This document shows, piece by piece, positions 9,165 to 16,194 of a DNA stretch of 27,893 nt. Numbering within the stretch: position 1 is the first letter of the stretch; every line of letters starts with the position of its first letter. A program made the translations under genes and the position numbers. The notes under the pieces were generated by a model. The model was not told the origin of the DNA. It searched no databases and saw nothing but the letters and a program-made list of their open reading frames with translations. Origin of the DNA: DAOTWA01 sp034435955 (GTDB lineage Bacteria; Chloroflexota; Anaerolineae; Anaerolineales; Anaerolineaceae); contig DAOTWA010000010.1 in NCBI GenBank assembly GCA_034435955.1, positions 1 through 27,893 of the forward strand, read 5' to 3'.

Positions 9165-11201
9165 TCAATTCCCACAAAATAACTCGTGCAATGCGGTGAA
9201 GTTGTACCCGAAGCTGGCCGGATAACCGGGATCCTTCGCCAGGCTGCTGCACAGAGAGGCCGACAGAGCTTCGTCGTTCTGGATCGTTCTTTCGTACAGC
9301 GACCTGGCTGCATCGATCTTCCCGCTGTTGACCATGGCTTCGATAAACGGGAAATACTCCGAACGGTCGACCGGTTTTAACCCCTCCTCCTGAGCCGCGT
9401 TATACAGATCGAGGACTTTCTGCCAGTCGCCCATCTGCCGGGCGAGCGAAGCCTTCTGGTAGTAATAACACCAGCCGTGGGCCGGCTCAGGCCCGAAGAT
9501 GGCCGTCGGCGGCGTGGGCGGGTTCCCCTTCGTCTGGATGCGGCCGACATCCGAATAGATGCCCGCCTCTTCGACGATCAACGCTTCCGAAGCCGGGAAA
9601 GCCGGCATCTTTCCATCGATCACGTGCACACAGGAATCCAGCGTCGGTTGCGATATGAGCAGCAGGTTGCCGTAGTTAAGCTGCATCGGGATATCCCGCC
9701 TGTACCCGCCCCATTTAACCCCCGCTTTCACATACTGCAGCGTATCCGTGTTCAGCACCTCGGATTGGATCAACGGCGATTGAGCGCGGCCCGGCCGGTA
9801 GATCAGGTTGATCGGACTCCAAACCTCATAATCCTGTTCATATCGGTACCCATCCGGCGCGTAGGCCATCACCAATGTGCCATCGGCGATGTTCGGAGCA
9901 CGCCAGGTGACCTGCCACCACATATTGCGCTCATTCTGCCAGAACGTCTTCCAATGGTCGATGTTCAGCGAATTAGTTGCCGCGGAGATGAACAGCAGCC
10001 CCAGCAGTACGGCCATGCGCATCCTGGGCCGCAGCAGGACCACACCGCCCATCACCAGCAGGATCGCGCCAGCAGAAGGATGCAGACCGTAACTCTTATA
10101 GGCATCCATCAGATCGATCGAACGGTTAGAGGCGACCACCGGCAGGATGGCACCCAGCGCCGATACCGCCCCCACGACAGCCATTTCCATGGCGGTATGG
10201 CTGTCGTCACTGGCTTCGTGATCGGGTTCGTTCGTGCGGGTGAACAAACGCCAGTAGAGCAAGGCAACCAGCAAACCGGCCAACGCGACGATCATCGCCA
10301 CGGCGATGCTGGCATAATCAGCCTCTGCCAGCAGGTGATAGAACTGTACGAACCAGGCGAAAAGGGTTACCGAGAGAAAATCCAGCAGGGTCTGGACCAC
10401 CACGCGCAGGCCCATATACAGCGGATTGCTCTGGTAGCTGCCAAGCAGCCCCGAGACGTTCGTGGCCGGCCGGGTGCTGGTAAAGATGAACAACCGCCAG
10501 TATAAGAATCCGGATAGAGTGATCACGTACGGCCAGTATCTCAGCGCGATCGCTTTGAGGATGGATGCAAAGCCTTTCACGCCTCTCTTGTAGAAGAGCA
10601 GACCCAGCAGCGCCAGGCGCATGACTTCCAGGCCGATCATGTACTCATAGATCCATACATAAGCGCTGCCCGCCGCAAACGCCAGGGCTCCAAACAACAG
10701 CCCTACCCGCTTGTCCCGCGCCTGGATGGATGCGAGCTGCAATGCGATAGATGCCAGCGCCAATCCATACGTGGTGAGGTGGTTGACCTTGGTCAGCGCA
10801 TCCGGTTCGCTCAAAAACCCCGGATAGACCACGAAGATCATGGCGGCCAGGGTGGAGAGGAGCCGCCGCTCCGGCCAGAGGATGCGGAAGATCCAGAAAA
10901 AAGCCAGCGCGCCGATGCAGCGCCAGGCCCACGCATACAGGTGCCAGCCTGCCAGCGAATCGCCCAGCACGCGATAGGTGATTTCGTAAAGGTGGCCCAT
11001 GGCGCGCCGGTCAGCATAGTACAGACCCACCAGACTTCTGGCCCCCCTGGCCGCTCCGGACCACAGCACGTCCCAATCGTCGTAGTAGAAGCCGAGCTGG
11101 CCTATCCGGATGGCATGGGTGATGACCGCGATCAACAGAATGGAGCCAACCGGGATAATGTATTGCGAGAGAGTATATTGATATTTCCGTAAGAAAACCA
11201 T
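9165..11201 (-). CDS. GT-C-like (family 39-type) integral membrane protein with helical-repeat C-terminus
   Basis: The 678-residue protein begins with a membrane segment at about 13-31, then a loop with YYDDWD at 39-44. This acidic pair is the usual place of the catalytic Asp residues in lipid-sugar-dependent GT-C transferases. About ten further hydrophobic segments follow to roughly residue 410. The soluble C-terminal part ends in a TPR-like stretch, with segments such as YYYQKASLARQMGDW and FPFIEAMVNSGKIDAARSLY. I infer transfer of a sugar from a polyprenyl-phosphate donor outside the membrane, or a related role; no substrate can be named. The start ATG at 11201 has a GGGG-rich site 10-12 nt upstream, which is weak. 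A TATAAT at 11286-11281 lies 79 nt upstream of the start but has no good -35 box. It is followed by the gatC promoter region and preceded by the esterase, both in the same direction. Confidence 0.75.
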   Translation of the reverse strand: MVFLRKYQYTLSQYIIPVGSILLIAVITHAIRIGQLGFYYDDWDVLWSGAARGARSLVGLYYADRRAMGHLYEITYRVLGDSLAGWHLYAWAWRCIGALAFFWIFRILWPERRLLSTLAAMIFVVYPGFLSEPDALTKVNHLTTYGLALASIALQLASIQARDKRVGLLFGALAFAAGSAYVWIYEYMIGLEVMRLALLGLLFYKRGVKGFASILKAIALRYWPYVITLSGFLYWRLFIFTSTRPATNVSGLLGSYQSNPLYMGLRVVVQTLLDFLSVTLFAWFVQFYHLLAEADYASIAVAMIVALAGLLVALLYWRLFTRTNEPDHEASDDSHTAMEMAVVGAVSALGAILPVVASNRSIDLMDAYKSYGLHPSAGAILLVMGGVVLLRPRMRMAVLLGLLFISAATNSLNIDHWKTFWQNERNMWWQVTWRAPNIADGTLVMAYAPDGYRYEQDYEVWSPINLIYRPGRAQSPLIQSEVLNTDTLQYVKAGVKWGGYRRDIPMQLNYGNLLLISQPTLDSCVHVIDGKMPAFPASEALIVEEAGIYSDVGRIQTKGNPPTPPTAIFGPEPAHGWCYYYQKASLARQMGDWQKVLDLYNAAQEEGLKPVDRSEYFPFIEAMVNSGKIDAARSLYERTIQNDEALSASLCSSLAKDPGYPASFGYNFTALHELFCGN

Positions 11202-11280
11202 GGCAGGTTTCCCCTTCCCACGGTGTTAGATCCGGCTGCTTTTGCGTTTGGTTTTGCTCATCAGCGTATTGGGTAAGGGT

Positions 11281-11286
11281 ATTATA
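11281..11286 (-). promoter_or_regulatory. Possible -10 box upstream of the GT-C-like gene, in the 242 bp gap 11202-11443
   Basis: TATAAT on the minus strand would give a leader of about 73 nt. No convincing -35 box lies 16-18 nt upstream. The same gap contains two short hairpins (GGGCGC/GCGCCC at 11318-11337 and CATCCT/AGGATG at 11423-11437), neither followed by a U-run on the minus strand. I see no other feature in the gap. Confidence 0.3.
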
Positions 11287-11443
11287 ACTCTCGGCAGAAG
11301 ACTGCGATCAGCCTTCGGGGCGCGCCGCCGTGCGCCCATACAAGAAGCTCGCCTGTTCCCTCCCCAAATTCACACCACTCCGCGACTCGCGATGATGGAT
11401 ATCAATATCTTCTGCTCCGATGCATCCTATGAGGATGAGTTTT

Positions 11444-12388
11444 CTACCACCCTTCCCCATACCAGCGCAGGTAATCATCCACGTGGGAGGACCAATATGC
11501 TTCATTGTGATATCCCTGGAACGGATGCCACTCGTGGGGGATGCCGCGCGCGTCGAGGAGCTGCTCGATTTGGGCGGCCGACGAAAATAGCCCGTCGCTC
11601 GCGCCTATATCCAAATAGATGCGCGGGTAGCTTCCGGCGGGGATGGCATCCAGCCAGCCGGAAACCCTGGCCTCGTCGCCGTACTGCACCGCCAGGCTGT
11701 GCCCGCCGATGGCGCCGAACAGCTCCCAATACTCCAGACCGAGGTGCACTGCCCAGCCCGCCCCGCGCGACAGGCCGCCGATTGCGCGGTACGGACGGAT
11801 GGCCAGGGTGCGGTAATGCGCATCGATCCACGGAATCAAATCATTGATCACCGCCAGGCCGAAGGGGTCATTGTCGGGTAACGCGGAACTCTTGTCGAAG
11901 GGCATGACCACCAGAAATGGCGGAATCTCACCGGCGGCGGTCAATGCGTCCATCCGCGCCGGGACGCCCAGGTGCACCCATTGCTCTTCCGTGGAGAGCT
12001 GCCCATGGATCAGGTAAAGCACCGGGTAATAGCGGTCGGTCTCGGCCTGGTAGCAGGGCGGCGTATAAACGATGAAGCGCAACGGTTCGGGGGCCAAAGG
12101 GGTGTCGTCGAGCTGCAGGTGCTCGAGCTCGCCGGTCGTTTCGCTGCAGACAGGGCCGGGCGTGATGGTTGGGCTGGCCGTCAGCGTGAACGTGGGTATG
12201 GGCGGCGGTGTTGGGGTTGCCGCATCCAGCTCAGGGGAGGTGGAGGTTGGGTCGATCAGGACGGCTGGCCGGTCAGCGGGCGGCGCCGTTGCGCAGGCCG
12301 AAACCGCCGCGACAAGTACGGTTATAATCCATAACCGGAGATGCCATCCACACCGCCGGCTGCCGGGGATGCTTTCCTTGACGCGCAT
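11444..12388 (-). CDS. Secreted lipoprotein esterase (esterase D / enterochelin-esterase-like alpha/beta hydrolase)
   Basis: The 314-residue protein starts with a basic N-terminus, a hydrophobic stretch at 17-30 and a lipobox ending in Cys32 (AVSAC), so it is probably anchored outside the membrane. A Thr/Pro-rich linker follows to about residue 80. The putative-esterase fold then shows YLIHGQ near 125-130, the nucleophile elbow GLSRG with Ser207, a likely acid Asp265 (GASDG) and His294 (GYHNE). The natural ester is unknown; members of the family cut acyl sugars, feruloyl esters or siderophores. The ATG at 12388 has no Shine-Dalgarno and sits 11 nt from a TATAAT box shared with the divergent tRNA-Pro promoter. 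Confidence 0.85.
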   Translation of the reverse strand: MRVKESIPGSRRCGWHLRLWIITVLVAAVSACATAPPADRPAVLIDPTSTSPELDAATPTPPPIPTFTLTASPTITPGPVCSETTGELEHLQLDDTPLAPEPLRFIVYTPPCYQAETDRYYPVLYLIHGQLSTEEQWVHLGVPARMDALTAAGEIPPFLVVMPFDKSSALPDNDPFGLAVINDLIPWIDAHYRTLAIRPYRAIGGLSRGAGWAVHLGLEYWELFGAIGGHSLAVQYGDEARVSGWLDAIPAGSYPRIYLDIGASDGLFSSAAQIEQLLDARGIPHEWHPFQGYHNEAYWSSHVDDYLRWYGEGW

Positions 12389-12407
12389 AGGCGGTTCGCA
12401 TTATACT
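12378..12407 (+). promoter_or_regulatory. tRNA-Pro promoter
   Basis: TTGACG (12378-12383), an 18 nt spacer and TATACT (12402-12407) are close to consensus. The start is predicted about 3 nt before the tRNA. The -35 box lies inside the first codons of the esterase gene on the other strand. Confidence 0.7.
12400..12405 (-). promoter_or_regulatory. Esterase -10 box overlapping the tRNA-Pro -10 box
   Basis: Read on the minus strand these bases are TATAAT. They overlap four bases of the plus-strand TATACT. Transcription would start about 5 nt before the esterase ATG. The -35 position falls inside the tRNA gene and does not match consensus. Confidence 0.45.
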
Positions 12408-12416
12408 CTTACTTGC

Positions 12417-12489
12417 CGGGGTGTGGCGCAGTTGGTAGCGCACCGCGTTTGGGACGCGGGGGTCGGCGGTTCGAGTCCGCCCACCCCGA
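12417..12489 (+). tRNA. tRNA-Pro (anticodon UGG)
   Basis: A full cloverleaf can be folded. The acceptor stem is CGGGGTG/CACCCCG, the D arm has GCGC/GCGC, the anticodon stem CCGCG/CGCGG encloses loop TTTGGGA, and the T arm is GGCGG/CCGCC with TTCGAGT. The anticodon TGG reads proline codons. CCA is not encoded; the discriminator A is followed by CAG. Confidence 0.95.
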
Positions 12490-12530
12490 CAGCCTGACAG
12501 CATTGAAAATCCCTTTGCGCCAGGAGAAAA

Positions 12531-12842
12531 ATGGCGGTCAAGAAATTCGATGGCGTGATTGAAGCGGTGCGGTACGCCGACGGGGAGCATGCGGAGTTCG
12601 TGCGCGCCTACGAGCGTCGCGGCGCAGTTTTCTCTGATGTGATTCTGCTCAGCCGGCAAGAACTAATCGCTCGTTTGAAGCGCGGTCGGCGCTATGTCGC
12701 CGGGCGGCGCGTGCCTTACCTCGGTGCGACCTTCGAAACTGGCCCGCAGGTGCGTCTCGCCCGCACCGATCACCGCGAAGTCCTCACCACCGGCAGCCAG
12801 GCGGGGGAAGGCGACCGGCTGGAGGGCGTACCGCTGGTCTAA
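12531..12842 (+). CDS. Conserved-looking hypothetical protein, 103 residues
   Basis: I do not recognise the family. The protein is basic in its middle (RLKRGRRYVAGRR near 48-60) with an N-terminal half that reads as mixed beta strands. It has no signal peptide, membrane segment or Cys/His cluster. The ATG has an excellent ribosome site (AGGAG, 5 nt upstream). It begins 41 nt after tRNA-Pro with no terminator between, so it may be transcribed from the tRNA promoter. The NERD-like gene follows 32 nt later in the same direction. Confidence 0.75.
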   Translation: MAVKKFDGVIEAVRYADGEHAEFVRAYERRGAVFSDVILLSRQELIARLKRGRRYVAGRRVPYLGATFETGPQVRLARTDHREVLTTGSQAGEGDRLEGVPLV

Positions 12843-12874
12843 CCGCGCCATCCGCTATCAGGGGCGGAGTTCCT

Positions 12875-13717
12875 GTGAAGACAATCGATTGTTCTCCAAC
12901 GCCCGTCAAGAGCAGCGAAATGGATTGGCTGGACCGCCTGCGTGGGACGATCCAGCACGGCTTCAACTGGTTCGCCGAGCTGGAGGCCTATGACCAAGCC
13001 GCCGATGCGCTCGCGCGCTATCTGGATCACCGCTTCGTGCTGTTGCGCAACGTTTTGCTCCCCGGTCTCGAATTGGCCATCCCTTTCATCCTGGTCGGTC
13101 CGAGCGGCGTTCACGTGCTTACCCCCGCGGCCGAAAAGGGCATCTTCCAGGCCAGGGGGGACGCATGGCTTGAGGCGGACGCAAGCCAGGAGTTCCACCC
13201 GGTAAAGCCCAACCTGCTGACGCGCGCCAGCCTGATGGCTGAGGCCGTGCGCATCTACCTGGAGCGTGAGGGCATGCCCTTCCCCAAGGTGGAGCCTGTG
13301 CTGCTGTGCGTGGATCCAGGTGTGCACATCGAGTCGCTGCGCCCTAGCGTACGCATCGTCATGAGCGACGCGTTCGACCGCTTTGCCGCCAGCCTCATGG
13401 GAATTCAGGTCGCGCTGGGGCCGGAGACGGCCGAAAAACTCATCGGTCTGCTCACCAAAGCCGGCAAGACGCATGTGGTCGAACCGGAGCCTAAGCCCAT
13501 GAGCCTGGCCGAAGTCGAGGGGATTGCCGGGCCCGATGAGGAGCAGGCTGCGCCGAAGCCGCCGCCCCGACCGCCGATAAACCTCAATATCCAGGCGCCC
13601 GATTTCGCCAGGCGCCTCAATTTGACCACCCGCCAGTTGACCATCCTGGGGATTATTGCCGGATTGGAAATCCTGGTCGTGATCGCATTCCTCATCTTCG
13701 TACTGGTTGCCTCTTAA
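12875..13717 (+). CDS. Degenerate NERD-like domain protein with C-terminal membrane anchor
   Basis: The 280-residue protein contains a NERD-like stretch: LVGPSGVHVLTP near 73-84, then GIFQARGDAW. In active NERD domains the corresponding strand carries a Glu-x-Lys nuclease motif; here the residues are Thr-Pro-Ala. The domain is therefore probably not a nuclease. A Pro-rich linker (about 225-240) leads to one hydrophobic segment at about 257-279, so the protein should be a tail-anchored membrane protein with its domain in the cytoplasm. The start is GTG at 12875 with GGAG 7 nt upstream; an ATG 15 codons in has a weaker site. The GT2 gene starts directly after its TAA. The NERD assignment rests on pattern memory and needs a profile search. 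Confidence 0.65.
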   Translation: MKTIDCSPTPVKSSEMDWLDRLRGTIQHGFNWFAELEAYDQAADALARYLDHRFVLLRNVLLPGLELAIPFILVGPSGVHVLTPAAEKGIFQARGDAWLEADASQEFHPVKPNLLTRASLMAEAVRIYLEREGMPFPKVEPVLLCVDPGVHIESLRPSVRIVMSDAFDRFAASLMGIQVALGPETAEKLIGLLTKAGKTHVVEPEPKPMSLAEVEGIAGPDEEQAAPKPPPRPPINLNIQAPDFARRLNLTTRQLTILGIIAGLEILVVIAFLIFVLVAS

Positions 13718-14482
13718 ATGGCACCGCGCGAAAAACAGGCCGAATTGAGCAAACCCTTCCTGTCCATTATCATCCCGGCGCATAACGAAGAGCGCCGCCT
13801 CCCGGATACGCTGGAAAAAATATTCGCCTTCCTCCACACTCAGCCCTACACCAGCGAGGTGGTAGTGGTGGAAAATGCCAGCCAGGACCGCACCCTCGAA
13901 GTCGCCCGAAAATTTACCGAGCGCTTCGCCGAGCTGCGCGTGTTGCAGGAGCCGCGGCGCGGTAAGGGCAACGCAGTGCGGCGCGGCATGACCGCCGCCA
14001 GCGGCCAGTACCGCTTCATCTGCGATGCAGATCTGTCCATGCCCATCGAGCAGGTGAACCGCTTCCTTCCACCCGCGCTGCCCGACGTAGACATTGCCAT
14101 CGGCTCACGCGAGGCGCCGGGGGCGGTGCGGTACGACGAGCCGCTCTATCGTCACCTGGTTGGTCGGGTGTTCAACACCATCGTCCGCCTGGCTGTCCTG
14201 CCAGGGCTGCAGGACACCCAATGCGGCTTCAAGTGCTTCCGCGGTGAGGTGGCCGATGACGTTTTCCCCAGTCAGACCATCACCGGGTGGAGCTTTGATG
14301 TGGAGGTGCTGTTCATCGCCCGCCGACGCGGCTACCGCATCGTGGAAGTGCCAATCGATTGGTATTTCAACCCCGATAGCCACATCCGCGTGCTGCGCGA
14401 TTCCACCCGCATGGCCGCGGATCTGCTCACCATCCGTCTGAATGACCTGCGTGGCCAGTATGAAGACCGCCATAGCTCCTGA
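13718..14482 (+). CDS. GT2 glycosyltransferase, dolichyl/polyprenyl-phosphate glucosyl- or mannosyltransferase-like
   Basis: This enzyme should move a hexose from an NDP-sugar onto polyprenyl phosphate at the inner membrane face. The 254-residue protein has the GT-A entry IIIPAHNEE at 17-25 and the GKGNAVRRGM loop at 82-91. The metal-binding DADLS is at 103-107. DTQCGFKCF (166-174) and GWSFDVEVL (190-198) are hallmarks of the ALG5/DPM1-type group. No membrane segments follow the catalytic domain. It starts directly after the preceding TAA and overlaps the RNase HII start. Its lipid-linked sugar could feed a GT-C enzyme such as the one at 9165-11201. Confidence 0.9.
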   Translation: MAPREKQAELSKPFLSIIIPAHNEERRLPDTLEKIFAFLHTQPYTSEVVVVENASQDRTLEVARKFTERFAELRVLQEPRRGKGNAVRRGMTAASGQYRFICDADLSMPIEQVNRFLPPALPDVDIAIGSREAPGAVRYDEPLYRHLVGRVFNTIVRLAVLPGLQDTQCGFKCFRGEVADDVFPSQTITGWSFDVEVLFIARRRGYRIVEVPIDWYFNPDSHIRVLRDSTRMAADLLTIRLNDLRGQYEDRHSS

Positions 14483-15137
14483 GGATATCCCTCCCCGTCC
14501 TGATTTGAGCTTCGAGCGGCGCCTGTGGGCCGCCGGCTGCCTCACAGTGGGCGGCGTGGACGAGGCCGGTCGCGGCGCCTGGGCTGGACCGGTGGCCGCC
14601 GCGGCCGTGGTGTTTCCTCCGGACGAAAGCCTGTTCACCCGGCTGGTCGGGGTGCGCGATTCGAAGGAAATGACCGCCGAACAGCGCACCGCCTGGGCAG
14701 CGCTCATCCGCGCCGCCTGCCTGGCCTGGGGGGTTGGCTTCGCCAGCCACGCAGAGATCGACGCGTTGGGCATCGTGGCGGCCACGCGGCTCGCCATGCA
14801 GCGCGCCGTGAGCGGGCTGGCGGTCTCACCCGAACACCTGTTGGTCGACTATCTGGAATTGCCGGACATCCCCGTGGCGCAGACGGCCCTGGTCAAGGGC
14901 GACGTTCGCTCGCTGAGCGTCGCGGCCGCATCGGTGCTGGCCAAAACCGCCCGCGACGCCCTGCTGGAAAAGCTCGATTTGGAGTACCCCGGCTACGGCT
15001 TTGCCCGCCACAAGGGCTACGGCACCGCCGAACACCGCCTGGCCCTGGAGCGCCTCGGCCCCTGCCCCATCCATAGACTGAGCTACGCACCGGTGGGAGA
15101 AACCGTCCAATGCCCTGCCATGACCAAAACCTCGTGA
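14460..15137 (+). CDS. rnhB: Ribonuclease HII
   Basis: RNase HII removes single ribonucleotides and RNA primers from RNA:DNA hybrids. Starting at the ATG at 14460 the protein has 225 residues. The active-site motif VDEAGRG has Asp34 and Glu35; the other two acids are Asp130 (LLVDYLELP) and Asp148 (VKGDVRS), with the expected 18-residue spacing. SVAAASVLAKTARD and GYGFARHKGYGT are typical. An ATG at 14442 would add six residues. Neither start has a clear ribosome site and both overlap the GT2 gene (by 23 or 41 nt), which suggests translational coupling. The TerC gene downstream has its own promoter. Confidence 0.96.
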   Translation: MKTAIAPEDIPPRPDLSFERRLWAAGCLTVGGVDEAGRGAWAGPVAAAAVVFPPDESLFTRLVGVRDSKEMTAEQRTAWAALIRAACLAWGVGFASHAEIDALGIVAATRLAMQRAVSGLAVSPEHLLVDYLELPDIPVAQTALVKGDVRSLSVAAASVLAKTARDALLEKLDLEYPGYGFARHKGYGTAEHRLALERLGPCPIHRLSYAPVGETVQCPAMTKTS

Positions 15138-15169
15138 CACTCGCAAGCTATTCGATGACGTTCATCCTC

Positions 15170-15199
15170 TTGGCAGATCAAGCCCCTCGCCGTTATGAT
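15170..15199 (+). promoter_or_regulatory. Promoter and 95 nt leader of the TerC-family gene
   Basis: TTGGCA (15170-15175), an 18 nt spacer and TATGAT (15194-15199) each match consensus at 5 of 6 positions. The predicted start near 15206 gives a leader of about 95 nt. The leader holds a GCCGCC/GGCGGC pair (15213-15246) and a GGCTG/CAGCC hairpin (15258-15280) just before the GGAGG ribosome site. Confidence 0.6.
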
Positions 15200-15300
15200 G
15201 AGGTATTGGGGGGCCGCCTTATGCTGCTTTCATTCGGAGGGGCGGCGCACAGGAAGGGGCTGCCCTCTGAGCGCACAGCCATTGGTCACGCTGGAGGTTC

Positions 15301-16194
15301 GTGGGATTGGGTGAATTAACCATCCTCAGTTTTGGGGCTATCGTCCTCCAAATCATATTCCTCGAAGGCATCCTTTCCCTCGATAACGCGGCTGTCCTGG
15401 GCGCTCTGGTGATGACTCTGCCGGCTGATCGAACACTGCCCTGGCCAGGATTTTTACTGCCCGCCGGGAAGGTGCTCAATAAGTTCCTGGGAAAGCAACG
15501 CACGGCCGCTTTGCGCGTCGGCTTACTGGGCGCTTACTTGGGCCGTGGTTTGATGCTGGTTTTAGCCAGCTTCATCGTGCGAAACCCCTGGCTGCAGATC
15601 ATCGGCGCAGCCTATCTGTTCAAACTCGCCGTTGAGAACCTGGGGTCTGATTCTGAAGAAGAAAAGGGCAATGCAGAAGACAAACCGGCCGTCAAGGAAG
15701 GGCTGAAATCTTTCTGGGCTGTGGTCCTGACTGTCGAATTGATGGATTTGGCCTTTAGCCTCGACAACGTGGTCGTAGTGGTGACCATCACCCCCCACCT
15801 GAGCCTCGTATTTTTGGGCGTGGCTCTTGGCATTCTCACCATGCGCTTCGCTGCCGGCCTCTTCACCCGACTGATCGAGAAAGCCCCCGCCCTGATCACC
15901 GCAGCTTACGTATTGGTGTTTACCATCAGCCTGGAGATGCTGATCGCCCGCCTGGCTGGGATGGAAATCTCTGAGACGGCTCGCTTGATCGTCAACCTGA
16001 GCATCCTGATTCTGGCTGGCGTCTACAGCCGGATCGCATGGCTCCAGCGCGCCTTGCACAGCCCTCTATCGCTTGCCGCCCAGGGCTTCAGATGGCTGAA
16101 CCGCGGCCTGGGTTACGCCCTTTTACCGTTCAATTGGGTGATAACCCACACCATCTCACTGGTCGCAACCCTGTTCACCGTTTCTGGAGATTGA
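15301..16194 (+). CDS. TerC/YkoY-family integral membrane protein
   Basis: TerC-family proteins are linked to metal ion (notably manganese) export or metalation of secreted proteins, and to tellurite resistance. The 297-residue protein has the two family hallmarks: LEGILSLDNA at 21-30 with Glu22 and Asp28, and VELMDLAFSLDN at 145-156 with Glu146, Asp149 and Asp155. Both lie in membrane helices. I count about seven hydrophobic segments and an acidic, charged cytoplasmic loop at 113-135. The start is GTG at 15301 with GGAGG 4-5 nt upstream. It has its own promoter and leader. Its last 20 bp overlap the end of the convergent P-type ATPase gene. Confidence 0.9.
   Translation: MGLGELTILSFGAIVLQIIFLEGILSLDNAAVLGALVMTLPADRTLPWPGFLLPAGKVLNKFLGKQRTAALRVGLLGAYLGRGLMLVLASFIVRNPWLQIIGAAYLFKLAVENLGSDSEEEKGNAEDKPAVKEGLKSFWAVVLTVELMDLAFSLDNVVVVVTITPHLSLVFLGVALGILTMRFAAGLFTRLIEKAPALITAAYVLVFTISLEMLIARLAGMEISETARLIVNLSILILAGVYSRIAWLQRALHSPLSLAAQGFRWLNRGLGYALLPFNWVITHTISLVATLFTVSGD

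Noticed and set aside
15206..15300. yybP-ykoY manganese riboswitch before the TerC gene
   Set aside because: Expected from the gene family, but the conserved core could not be found.
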